Origin: Porphyrobacter sp.
Lineage (GTDB): Bacteria; Pseudomonadota; Alphaproteobacteria; Sphingomonadales; Sphingomonadaceae
Length of the DNA: 9,649 bases
NCBI GenBank assembly: GCA_021732945.1
Contig: JAKFWB010000240.1
Coordinates: 1 to 9,649, forward strand
Direction of reading: 5' to 3'
Below, piece after piece: positions 1 through 6,972 of the stretch. Position 1 is the stretch's first letter; each line of letters opens with the position of its first letter. Both the position numbers and the translations under genes were made by a program. A model generated the notes under the pieces. That model searched no databases and had not been told where the DNA came from. It was given only the letters and a program-made list of their open reading frames with translations.

Positions 1-1724
1 ATCCTGAAATCCGCCGAACAATTGCCTGTCCGGTCCGTTCGGAGCACCGGCATCGCACAAGCGGAGATTGAGCGGATCGTTGACCCCGCCAAGCCGAAAG
101 CCCTGTGCGGCTTGCGCGTTGATGGTAACATCGGGGCTGGCCTGATAGCTCAGCAGGAAGCGCGGAGTGAAACCGTCCGACGCGGTGGTATCGACCACGC
201 CGGCATCGCCATTTCCGAACAGACCGCCGGTGGTGATGGTGCGCAATTCTTCGAAATCAAAATACCGTCCGCCCGCAGTAAATGTCAGCTTGTCGGTAAT
301 GTCGTAGCTCGCTTCACCGAACACCGCGAACTGCTCAATGTCGAAGGGCAGATCCGAATTGAACGGCGAATCAACCGGGAAGCCGTTGGCGGTCTGCGCA
401 GCCGTCGGCAGGCTGGTCTCCGGGTCACCATCGGCGGCGAGGAACGCCGACCGTGCGTCTTGCGCCGCAGAAAAGCCGGGGGTGGGAAGGCGCTGGCGAT
501 AGTCGCGCGTCACCTCGGAATAGAACGCGCCGATCAGCCACTGGAACGGGCCATCATAGTCAGACGCCAGCCGCAGTTCCTGCGTAAAGGATTCCAGATC
601 GGTCGTGTCGCGCAGGTTCGAAGGCAGCAGCACCGCCGCATCGGGAAAGCGGAGATCGACCGAGACTGACCCCGACAGCGCGCTGGCATCGCGGCTCACC
701 AGAATATCGCGATTGATGTAGGACGAGACCGAGGTCAGGTCGAGGTTGCCCAGCCCGACCTTGATGGTCAGATCGGCGATCAGGGTTTCATCCTCAAACG
801 CTTCGGGCAGCAGCAGGAATTGCTCGCGCTCGCCCAGCTGCACCGCCGGGCGGGTGGTGGTAAAGGGGTTGGCGTAGAGGTTGAAAATCTCCTGCCGGTT
901 GAACCCGTTAGCCGTGATCTTCTGATAGATGACGCGCGGGGTGATCGAGAAATCATCGCTCGGCTCAAACGTCACGGCAATGCGGCCGCCATAGCGTTCG
1001 CCATCGTTGACGTTTTCGCCGCCGCCGGGGCCCTGCGCATCGATGAAACCGGCGTAGCGGGTGTAGTACCCAACCACCCGCGCTGCCACGTTTTCGCCCA
1101 GCGGAACGTTGATCGCTGCCTTGAGATGGCCGCCGACATTGCCGCCGTCGATCACATTGAGGTTGGCTTCGGCCGACCCTTCGGTCACCCCGATCTCGGG
1201 CTGATTGGTGATGTAGCGGATCGTGCCGCCGACCGAACCGGAGCCGAACAGTGTGCCCTGCGGCCCGCGCAGCGTTTCCACCCGGTTGAGATCGAACAGA
1301 TCGATATCGGGCGTGAACAGCGACAGCGAAATCACCGATTCGTCGAGATAGACGCCGACCTGCTCCTTCACTCCGGGCTGGTCGCGCACGACCTGCCCTG
1401 CTGAAATCCCGCGCACCGAAACCTGGCTCTGGCCCGGCCCGAGGTTCTGGATCGTCAGGCCGGCAACATTGCGTGAGAGGTCTTCGAGCGTGACTGCGCC
1501 CGAACGCTGGATGTCTTCCTGCGTCTGCGCGTTGATCGAAAAGGGCACGTCCTGAATGGTGGTATCGCGCTTGGTCGCCGACACGATGATGACATTGCCT
1601 TCAGCTGCTTCGGCATCCTCCGGTGCGGCGGCGTCCTGCGCGAGCGCGGGGCTGGCCAACACCATGGTGGCGGCCCCGCCAGAAGCAGGCTGCGATGGAT
1701 GATCCTGCTGGCAACGATTGTCAT
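1..1724 (-). CDS. TonB-dependent outer-membrane receptor, C-terminus beyond the window, frameshift in the signal peptide
   Basis: This is an outer-membrane beta-barrel receptor that takes up a ligand (substrate unknown) using energy from TonB-ExbBD. The N-terminal plug is clear: a TonB-box-like NVIIVSATKRD, then DVPFSINAQTQEDIQRSGA, VSVRGIS and RVETLRGPQGTLFGSGSVGG. The barrel part includes FAVFGEASYDITDKLTFTAG and, near the window edge, QGFRLGGVNDPLN. The frame is open from 1665 to position 1 (555 codons), so a family-typical protein of roughly 750-800 residues would still lack its last part. The start at 1724 is chosen because AGGGAG lies 7 nt upstream (1732-1737). From there the frame reads MTIVASRIIHRSLLLAG and then shifts: the continuation ATMVLASPALAQD is in another frame. 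One extra G in the G4 run at 1674-1677 would restore a normal signal peptide ending ALAQ. No start codon lies upstream in the plug/barrel frame before a TGA. It lies 165 bp downstream of the phospholipase D-like gene on the same strand. Confidence 0.9.
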
Positions 1725-1731
1725 GTCAATT

Positions 1732-1737
1732 CTCCCT
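1732..1737 (-). promoter_or_regulatory. Ribosome binding site of the TonB-dependent receptor
   Basis: On the minus strand AGGGAG precedes the ATG at 1724 by 7 nt, an almost ideal Shine-Dalgarno. It decides the start in favour of 1724 over the in-frame but signal-less ATG at 1665, and so supports the frameshift reading of the receptor. Confidence 0.75.
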
Positions 1738-1818
1738 AGGCACTCACCGTCAAGCGGCTGTGTTTGTTGTTAGTCCCAGAGCCGAGCAATTGTCATATTG
1801 CCGGTGCTTCAACAACAG

Positions 1819-1853
1819 GACTGGCGTTCAGTGCGGAAATTCGGGAGCCAGTC
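1819..1853 (-). terminator. Possible stem-loop terminator after the phospholipase D-like gene
   Basis: A perfect 7-bp inverted repeat (GACTGGC at 1819-1825, GCCAGTC at 1847-1853) encloses a 21-nt loop. It lies 37-71 bp beyond the stop of the phospholipase D-like gene and before the receptor start. There is no U tract, and the loop is long, so it could equally be a leader structure or chance. Confidence 0.3.
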
Positions 1854-1889
1854 GTTGCATCATCGCATCACCGATCAGCCTGCCGCCTG

Positions 1890-3089
1890 TCACTCCGTCC
1901 CCAGCTTGCTCACCCGGTAGTCTGCCAGCGACAGCCAGTACGCCACCCGCCAGCGGACCCGATTGAGGAAGGTGGCCTTGTCCGCATACCAAGCGGGCGT
2001 CACCGCCACGCTCGCCGCCTCCATATGATCGATCAACTCACGTAGGCGCGCAGCAAGCGCGGCATCCTCCACCCGCACCATCAGTTCGACATTGATGCGG
2101 AACGAGCGCTTGTCGAGGTTGGCGCTGCCGACATAGCTCGCATCATCCACCACCAGCAGCTTCATGTGCAGCTTGCACGGCTGGAACTCGAAGATGCGCA
2201 CGCCCGCCTTCAGCAACTGCTTGTAGAGCAGCCGCGCCATGTCAATCGCGGCGTCGATGTCAGACTTGCCCGCCATCACCATCCGCACCTCACCGCGGCG
2301 CGCGACCTTGGCAATCTGGCGGCGGAAGCTGCGCGGCGGGGAAAAATAGGCCGAGACGGTATCCAGCCGCCGTGCGGTCACCAGATCCTTGCGGAACTGC
2401 CATGCCCAATGGCCCTGCCTGACCAGGGGGCCGCCGACCAGCAGCCGCACTGCGCTGTCCTCCCCATCAGCGCCCCCATCCCAATCCCGCACGATATTGC
2501 GCAACCGGCGCAGGTGGTTGACCCTGCCGTTCTGCTCGCTTTCGACCCAGGTTTTGACCAATTCGAACCACTCGGTGAATTTGGCAACCACCGCGCCTTC
2601 AATGATCACCGACAGATCGCACCAGCCATTGTCTGCGGGCGGCGCAAAGTAATGGTCGGACACATTGGCACCGCCGGTCATCACCCGGGTGCCATCGGCA
2701 ATCGCTATCTTCTGGTGATTGCGCACCAGATAGCGCTTGCCCCAGCGCGGGGAGAATATCCGGAAGGTGCCGCCCGCTTCGGTCAACGGTTCGAAGAACT
2801 CGGCGCCGGCATCATTGCCGAAGTCATCGACGATCATCTCAACCGCCACCCCGCGCCGTGCCGCTTCGACCAGCGCATCACGAACCTTGGTGCCAGATGC
2901 ATCGCTATCGAAGAGATAGTATAACACCTTGAGGCTGGCCTTGGCCGAACCGATCAGATCGATCAGCGCGGCCAGCCGGTCCTCCCCATGAGGATATAAG
3001 GAGAAACTGTGCCCCTGCGCCGCGACGGTGAAGGGATCAGGGTCGCGGTAGGTCGGCGGAGAATCGGAAGGTGCAAGGTCATGGTCCAT
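1890..3089 (-). CDS. Phospholipase D-superfamily protein, cardiolipin synthase-like
   Basis: This protein of about 399 residues carries two HKD catalytic motifs, the signature of phospholipase D and cardiolipin synthases. The first is H125-x-K127-x4-D132 within HQKIAIADGTRVMTGGANVSD (followed by GGAN). The second is H308-x-K310-x4-D315 within HMKLLVVDDASYVGSANLD. The two halves would fold into one active site that transfers phosphatidyl groups through a phosphohistidine. No N-terminal membrane segments are visible, which resembles the shorter ClsB type (about 410 residues) more than ClsA. The likely role is cardiolipin synthesis or another phospholipid transfer at the inner membrane; the substrate is inferred. 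I chose ATG at 3089. A TTG at 3116 would add nine residues, and neither start has a well-spaced Shine-Dalgarno. The gene is divergent from the AraC-type regulator and upstream of the TonB-dependent receptor on the same strand. Confidence 0.9.
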   Translation of the reverse strand: MDHDLAPSDSPPTYRDPDPFTVAAQGHSFSLYPHGEDRLAALIDLIGSAKASLKVLYYLFDSDASGTKVRDALVEAARRGVAVEMIVDDFGNDAGAEFFEPLTEAGGTFRIFSPRWGKRYLVRNHQKIAIADGTRVMTGGANVSDHYFAPPADNGWCDLSVIIEGAVVAKFTEWFELVKTWVESEQNGRVNHLRRLRNIVRDWDGGADGEDSAVRLLVGGPLVRQGHWAWQFRKDLVTARRLDTVSAYFSPPRSFRRQIAKVARRGEVRMVMAGKSDIDAAIDMARLLYKQLLKAGVRIFEFQPCKLHMKLLVVDDASYVGSANLDKRSFRINVELMVRVEDAALAARLRELIDHMEAASVAVTPAWYADKATFLNRVRWRVAYWLSLADYRVSKLGTE

Positions 3090-3423
3090 GGCCTTGCCAT
3101 AGCCCGGAACGGCCAAGTTTGGGGAGGACCGTGACGCAAGGCCAGGGCCGATTGCGCCATGCCCGCCAGACCACCCAATGGCAGCACGTCAGCATCGCCA
3201 GCTGTATGGCGGAGGTTGCAATTGGACAGAAGAACTGCTGGAAGCCGCATCGCTGATGACTGCGGATCCTCTCGACCATTCGATTGGCGTGGGATCACCT
3301 TTCAATCAATCAACCCTGGCACGGAGCACAAGCAAAAACAGTCGATTGCGATCTGAAACGGCCACACATTTTGCGGCGGATGGCCACAGACCAGCGATCC
3401 TGCCGCCCAAAGGAAACCTGCCA
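3090..3423. other. Gene-free divergent intergenic region
   Basis: About 330 bp lie between the minus-strand phospholipase D-like gene and the plus-strand AraC regulator. I find no convincing gene here; short open frames are not supported by ribosome sites or recognisable protein. The region must contain the promoters of both divergent genes, but I could not assign a confident -35/-10 pair. Visible elements are a short inverted repeat CGCCA-gctgta-TGGCG near 3195-3210, tandem TCAATCAATCAA at about 3302-3313, and two GGCCACA copies 22 bp apart just upstream of the regulator. Confidence 0.6.
3360..3388 (+). promoter_or_regulatory. Direct repeat GGCCACA x2 upstream of the AraC-type gene, possible operator
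   Basis: GGCCACA occurs at 3360-3366 and again at 3382-3388, a centre-to-centre distance of 22 bp, or about two helical turns. AraC-family proteins often bind direct repeats spaced by whole turns, and many control their own gene. The role is an inference; a 7-bp repeat can occur by chance. Confidence 0.25.
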
Positions 3424-4359
3424 ATGACCGACGTTCTCAGCGATATTCTGGACACCGTTGAGCTCAAAGCCACTTTCTATTTTTCAACCGAGTTACATCC
3501 TCCCTTCGGGATCGCCGTGCCCGCCTACAAGCGCGCGGCCCGGTTTCACCTGATCATCCGCGGGGAATGTTTTGTGCAACTCGAAGATGGTCAGGTCGTC
3601 ACGGCGATGCCGGGCGATCTCGTCTTTGTTCCAAACGGCCAGCCGCACCTGCTGTCGAGCGCGCTCAGCGCAGAGTGCCATCCGCTCAATGACGTCATCG
3701 CTCAGGCGCGCTTTGAAGGTCAGGGGCCATTTGTTGTCGGCCACGGCGAGCCGGAACTGGCGTGTCGGATGGTGTGCGGCCATTTTGACTTTGCCGAAGG
3801 GGCTGATCACCCCTTGCTGAGCGCAGTTCCGCAAATTCTTCATATAGCTGGGGCCGATCGGATGCAATATCCCCTGCTAGATGACATCTTGCGTCTGGTC
3901 AGTCACCAAGCCTTCACCGCAGGCGCAGGTGCCGCCGCAAGCATTGGTCGATTGTCAGAGGCGCTGTTTATCGAGGTGATGCGAACAAGCGTCGGCGAGC
4001 TTGGCGGATCGAACCACATCATGGCGGCTGTGACAGATCCGCATATCGGCCGGGCGCTTGGTCTGATCCACACCGAAATCAGCCGGGCATGGACGGTTGA
4101 TAGCCTCGCCTGCGCGGTTGGCATGTCGCGCAGCCGCTTTGCCGAGCGGTTTCGCGAACTCGTCGGCACCACCCCGATGGCCTATCTGGCAGAATGGCGG
4201 CTCCAACGCGCGCTCAATCGCCTTGGCCGCCCCGGCCCGTCGGTGAAAGCGATTGCCGGCGAGGTCGGCTTCCACTCAGCCGCCGCATTCAGTCGCGCGT
4301 TTTGTGACCGATTCGGCAAGTCACCGAGCGCCTACCGGAAGGGCAGGCTCGGCGATTGA
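3424..4359 (+). CDS. AraC-family transcriptional regulator with N-terminal cupin domain
   Basis: This DNA-binding regulator of 311 residues has an N-terminal cupin-like sensor domain (about residues 15-180; FHLIIRGECFVQLEDGQVV then MPGDLVFVPNGQPHLL) of the Cupin_6 type. Its C-terminal AraC domain (about residues 200-309) has two helix-turn-helix motifs: TVDSLACAVGMSRSRFAERF, and SVKAIAGEVGFHSAAAFSRA ending in the typical FGKSPSAYR. The start is ATG 3424 because AAAGGA lies 8 nt upstream; a longer open frame back to 3178 has no ribosome site and no family-like sequence. It is read divergently from the phospholipase D-like gene and sits 114 bp before the ferritin-like gene. In this family the regulator often controls an adjacent oxidoreductase or small operon, so the ferritin-like/cytochrome c pair downstream is the natural target candidate. 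The ligand is unknown. Confidence 0.92.
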   Translation: MTDVLSDILDTVELKATFYFSTELHPPFGIAVPAYKRAARFHLIIRGECFVQLEDGQVVTAMPGDLVFVPNGQPHLLSSALSAECHPLNDVIAQARFEGQGPFVVGHGEPELACRMVCGHFDFAEGADHPLLSAVPQILHIAGADRMQYPLLDDILRLVSHQAFTAGAGAAASIGRLSEALFIEVMRTSVGELGGSNHIMAAVTDPHIGRALGLIHTEISRAWTVDSLACAVGMSRSRFAERFRELVGTTPMAYLAEWRLQRALNRLGRPGPSVKAIAGEVGFHSAAAFSRAFCDRFGKSPSAYRKGRLGD

Positions 4360-4420
4360 GAGTTGCTGATCGTCCCAATCAGAATGCTCATGCCCCCAAG
4401 TTGGCGTGGTGTTCTTGTCC

Positions 4421-4447
4421 GGTGCTCGGAATTGCACCAGTTGCACC
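4421..4447 (+). promoter_or_regulatory. GGTGC/GCACC repeats upstream of the ferritin-like gene, candidate regulator site
   Basis: GGTGC (4421-4425) is followed by an inverted copy GCACC (4434-4438). TTGCACC is then repeated directly (4432-4438 and 4441-4447) with a 9-bp period. The cluster lies 27-53 bp upstream of the ATG at 4474 and just downstream of the AraC gene, where an operator or 5' leader element would be expected. Function is inferred. Confidence 0.3.
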
Positions 4448-4473
4448 TCGCTTACCAAAGGGAGGGCACTTCA

Positions 4474-5070
4474 ATGACGAAATCCAAGAATATCGAGTCC
4501 GATAACTCACGTCGCGGTTTCCTGCGCCAGTCCGGGCTGGCCGTTGCTGGAGTGGGCCTTGTTGCAGCGGTCGGCGCTCCTGCAGATGCAGCCAAACGCC
4601 GCCGTGTTGCCAGAGGCGGTGCCCAAGGCGATGTTGGCGTCATGCAAGGCGCGCTGGCGCTCGAACATGAAGGTATCGCCGCCTATAAGATCGCCGGTGC
4701 AAGCGGCTTGTTGACGCCCGATGTGCTCAAGGTGGCGCTCGTCTTCCTTGGGCATCACGAAGGGCACCGCGAAGCGCTGGCAAGCCTGATCATGAAAGCA
4801 GGCGGCAATCCGGTCGAACCCAAGACCGATGCCGAATACATCAAAGAACTCGATCTCGGGGCGCTCAAGACCCAGGGCGATGTGGTCACACTGGCCACAC
4901 GGCTCGAACAGGGAGCTGCCAACGCCTATGTCGGCCAGATCGCTGCGATCTCCGACAATTCGACCGCCAAGCTGTTTGCGCAATTGGCAACCGATGAAGC
5001 GGTCCATTGGGCCGTGCTCAACGGGGCGCTGGGCAATGCCGTCCCCACCCCGACCTTCCTGTTCGGGTAG
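4474..5070 (+). CDS. Tat-exported ferritin-like domain protein
   Basis: A 198-residue protein with a twin-arginine signal (S12-R-R-G-F-L17) and a hydrophobic stretch at about residues 20-40, so it should be folded before export to the periplasm. The mature part is helical and ferritin-like. Acidic and histidine residues are placed as in a diiron four-helix bundle: E64 and E66 (ALEHEG), H94/H95/E96/H98/E100 (GHHEGHRE), E145 (RLEQGAANAY), and E175-x-x-H178 (DEAVHW). This matches the ferritin-like DUF4439-type proteins rather than true ferritins; metal binding and any oxidase activity are inferred. ATG 4474 is chosen because AAGGGAGGG lies just upstream and the twin-arginine motif then falls at the right place; an upstream extension to 4363 lacks an ATG. 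The stop is 7 bp before the cytochrome c start, so the two are probably one operon. Confidence 0.85.
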   Translation: MTKSKNIESDNSRRGFLRQSGLAVAGVGLVAAVGAPADAAKRRRVARGGAQGDVGVMQGALALEHEGIAAYKIAGASGLLTPDVLKVALVFLGHHEGHREALASLIMKAGGNPVEPKTDAEYIKELDLGALKTQGDVVTLATRLEQGAANAYVGQIAAISDNSTAKLFAQLATDEAVHWAVLNGALGNAVPTPTFLFG

Positions 5071-5077
5071 GGCCGCG

Positions 5078-5473
5078 ATGATCCGTGGCATGACCTTGCC
5101 CGTTGCCGCCACGCTGCTAGCGATTTCCGCAGCAGCGCTGGCGGCGACACCGGGCAATCCCGAGACAGGGCGGCAGCAATATGAGGCCAAATGTGGTGGC
5201 TGCCATTCGCTTGACTCTAACCGCGTCGGGCCACGCCATCGCGGCGTGATCGGCCGTCGACCAGGCTCTGTGCCGGGCTATGCCTATTCGCCAGCGGTGA
5301 AAGCGCTGGGAGGGGTGTGGACACCCAATCGCATGGATCAGTGGCTGCAAGACCCGCAGAAGCTGGCTCCGGGCAGCAAGATGTACTTGACTGTCAGCAG
5401 TGCAACGACACGGCGCGACATCATCGCCTATTTGCAAAGCGTCTCTCCGCCTGCGACAAAGAAGCCAAGATAG
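5078..5473 (+). CDS. Small periplasmic class I cytochrome c
   Basis: A 131-residue electron carrier with a Sec signal peptide (about residues 1-23; hydrophobic TLPVAATLLAISAAALAA). One c-type haem site follows, C39-G-G-C42-H43, with Met102 (GSKMYL) as the probable sixth ligand. Flanking sequence follows the cytochrome c2-like pattern: NRVGP, GVIGRRPGSVPGYAYSPA, WTPNRMDQWLQDP and RRDIIAYLQS. Size and layout fit a soluble monohaem carrier. The start at 5078 is preferred because it gives a complete signal peptide and follows TAGGG; ATG 5090 is a shorter alternative. It lies 7 bp after the ferritin-like gene. The pair suggests that the cytochrome delivers or accepts electrons for a metal-containing periplasmic protein, but the partner is not shown by the sequence. 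Confidence 0.93.
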   Translation: MIRGMTLPVAATLLAISAAALAATPGNPETGRQQYEAKCGGCHSLDSNRVGPRHRGVIGRRPGSVPGYAYSPAVKALGGVWTPNRMDQWLQDPQKLAPGSKMYLTVSSATTRRDIIAYLQSVSPPATKKPR

Positions 5474-5495
5474 TCGCTGGCATGATGTTCAGGGT

Positions 5496-5540
5496 GGTGG
5501 GGCGCGGAGCCATCAATCCGGCCTGCATAGGCGCCCCACC
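5496..5540 (+). terminator. Inverted repeat after the cytochrome c gene, probable terminator
   Basis: A perfect 10-bp GC-rich inverted repeat (GGTGGGGCGC at 5496-5505, GCGCCCCACC at 5531-5540) encloses 25 nt. It begins 22 bp after the cytochrome c stop and ends 10 bp before the proposed rpoZ -35 box. There is no U tract after it, so it may be a weak intrinsic terminator or a protective 3' stem. Confidence 0.5.
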
Positions 5541-5550
5541 CCCACAATCC

Positions 5551-5579
5551 TTGACTTTGCGCCCCCCCTTGCCTAGCTG
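5551..5579 (+). promoter_or_regulatory. Candidate rpoZ promoter
   Basis: TTGACT (5551-5556) is a good -35 box, followed after 17 bp by TAGCTG (5574-5579), a weak -10 match. It lies about 40 bp upstream of the rpoZ start and after the inverted repeat that closes the previous operon. The -35 is convincing; the -10 is inferred from spacing. Confidence 0.4.
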
Positions 5580-5620
5580 CGCAGTCTTTCCAGCATCAAG
5601 CGATTCCAAAAGGGCCAAGC

Positions 5621-5965
5621 ATGGCACGCGTTACCGTTGAAGATTGCGTCGACAAGGTTCCCAACCGGTTCGACCTCGTGTTGCTCGCAGCGCAGCGTGC
5701 GCGTGAGATTTCCGGCGGCAGCGAACTGACCATTGATCGCGATCGTGACAAGAACCCGGTCGTCGCGCTGCGCGAAATTGCCGAAGAAACCGTCGTCCCG
5801 CGCCACCTGCACGAATCGGTGGTGGTGAGCCTTCAGAAGATCCTCCCCGATGATGAGGATGAGGCGGATGAGATCGGCTCGCTCAGCCAGTCGGCAGAAG
5901 CGCTGCGGATCACCGCGTCGGCCCCGGCCCGCACCTCATCGCTGGGCGGCGATTACGACGGATAA
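5621..5965 (+). CDS. rpoZ: DNA-directed RNA polymerase omega subunit
   Basis: Omega is the small core subunit that helps beta-prime fold and join RNA polymerase, and in many bacteria forms part of a ppGpp site. The N-terminus is highly typical: [20 protein letters not shown], then [13 protein letters not shown] and [18 protein letters not shown]. At 114 residues it has the longer, acidic, low-conservation tail common in alphaproteobacteria ([14 protein letters not shown]). The gene stands alone between an inverted repeat upstream and a stem-loop terminator downstream, consistent with a monocistronic unit. Start ATG 5621 is supported by the conserved MARVT beginning. Confidence 0.97.
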   Translation: MARVTVEDCVDKVPNRFDLVLLAAQRAREISGGSELTIDRDRDKNPVVALREIAEETVVPRHLHESVVVSLQKILPDDEDEADEIGSLSQSAEALRITASAPARTSSLGGDYDG

Positions 5966-6003
5966 GACCCGCTTCGGGCCAATTGCCGATTTTCAACACA
6001 CAG

Positions 6004-6026
6004 CGAGCGGGTTAACAGCCCGCTCG
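6004..6026 (+). terminator. Intrinsic terminator after rpoZ
   Basis: A perfect 8-bp stem CGAGCGGG (6004-6011) / CCCGCTCG (6019-6026) has a 7-nt loop TTAACAG and is followed by a moderately T-rich TCGTCGTTT. It starts 39 bp after the rpoZ stop and separates it from the ParA-like gene. Confidence 0.7.
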
Positions 6027-6097
6027 TCGTCGTTTGGCCTTGGCAGACGGCACCCGGCCCTTTCCTTGACTGGTTCTTGACCCGCCCTGCCGCGCGC

Positions 6098-6125
6098 TTG
6101 CCATTGCGGGCTTTCGCGCTATCGC
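6098..6125 (+). promoter_or_regulatory. Candidate promoter of the ParA-like gene
   Basis: TTGCCA (6098-6103, 5/6 to the -35 consensus) and TATCGC (6120-6125) are 16 bp apart and lie about 45 bp upstream of the start at 6168, after the rpoZ terminator. The -10 box is weak. Confidence 0.3.
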
Positions 6126-6167
6126 TTGTTTCTGTAATAAATGCGTAACATAAGGGACGGGGCCAGT

Positions 6168-6899
6168 ATGGCATCGATTGCGGTCTACAGCGTCAAGGGC
6201 GGCGTGGGGAAGACGACCCTGGCGGTGAACCTCGCCTGGTGCGCCAGCACGATTTCGCGCCGCAAGACATTGCTGTGGGATCTGGATGCCGCGAATGGCT
6301 CGGGCTTTCTGCTGGGGGTCGATCCGCGCAAGAAGCATAGCGCTGACAGCATCTTCGCCGATGGCAGCGATCCGGCCAAGTTGATCCGCCGCACCGCCTA
6401 CGAAGGGCTGGACCTGCTGCCCGCCGATGAAAGCCTCCGCAGCCTTGATCGTCATTTGGACAGGCTGGGGAAGAAGCGGCGGCTGGCCAAACTGGTTGAA
6501 GGGCTGGCCAAGGACTATGATCGGATCATCTTCGATTGTCCGCCAGTTCTGAATGAATTGAGCGCGCAGGTGATGCGGGCCGCCGATCTGGTGATTGTGC
6601 CGCTGCCGCCCTCCCCCCTCTCGGCGCGGGCGTTCGAAGTGGTGGTGGAAGAAGTGCGCGGCAGCGGCAAAACCCATCCGCCGATCTTGCCGGTTCTATC
6701 GATGATCGACCTGCGCCGCTCGCTCCACAAGGAGGCGCGCGAGGCCAATCCGACCTGGCCCGTCATCCCGCTCGCCAGCGCGGTTGAACAATGCGCGGTG
6801 GAGCGCAAGCCCGTTGGCGCCTTCGCGCCGCGCTCGCCCGCTACCCGCGCGATTGCGCAGCTCTGGACCGCAATCGAGCGCAAGCTCGCCGCCAAATAG
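6168..6899 (+). CDS. ParA/MinD-family ATPase (orphan, no ParB nearby)
   Basis: A 243-residue P-loop ATPase of the deviant Walker A type: K10-G-G-V-G-K15-T-T with the signature lysine, switch-I-like LLWDLDAANGSG (D38, D40), and Walker B IIFDCPP at 120-126. Family members dimerise on ATP and position DNA, proteins or large complexes along the nucleoid or membrane. The usual DxDPQGN of plasmid and chromosomal ParA is here DLDAANG, so it belongs to a diverged subfamily. The start is taken at ATG 6168 because AAGGGACGG lies 8-11 nt upstream; ATG 6141 would add nine residues and has no ribosome site. No parB or parS-like sequence is visible in the window, so its cargo is unknown. The following DUF3667 gene begins about 75 bp later on the same strand and may be cotranscribed. 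Confidence 0.9.
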   Translation: MASIAVYSVKGGVGKTTLAVNLAWCASTISRRKTLLWDLDAANGSGFLLGVDPRKKHSADSIFADGSDPAKLIRRTAYEGLDLLPADESLRSLDRHLDRLGKKRRLAKLVEGLAKDYDRIIFDCPPVLNELSAQVMRAADLVIVPLPPSPLSARAFEVVVEEVRGSGKTHPPILPVLSMIDLRRSLHKEAREANPTWPVIPLASAVEQCAVERKPVGAFAPRSPATRAIAQLWTAIERKLAAK

Positions 6900-6972
6900 C
6901 GAAACCAACAACCTTCTTTCGCAGGTGCGGCAAACATGCCTATACAGACCGCTGATCTGGGCCTCAGGGGCG

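Noticed and set aside
22..669. Long plus-strand open frame over the receptor gene
   Set aside because: It is antisense to the clear TonB-dependent receptor frame, shows no recognisable domain, and has arginine-rich composition typical of GC-rich shadow frames.
2166..2924. 252-codon plus-strand open frame
   Set aside because: It lies wholly opposite the phospholipase D-like gene with both HKD motifs; no ribosome site or family-like sequence.
4507..5190. 227-codon minus-strand open frame
   Set aside because: Antisense to the ferritin-like and cytochrome c genes, both of which have clear motifs and starts.
6012..6677. 221-codon minus-strand open frame
   Set aside because: Antisense to the ParA-like gene and running into the rpoZ terminator; no protein features.
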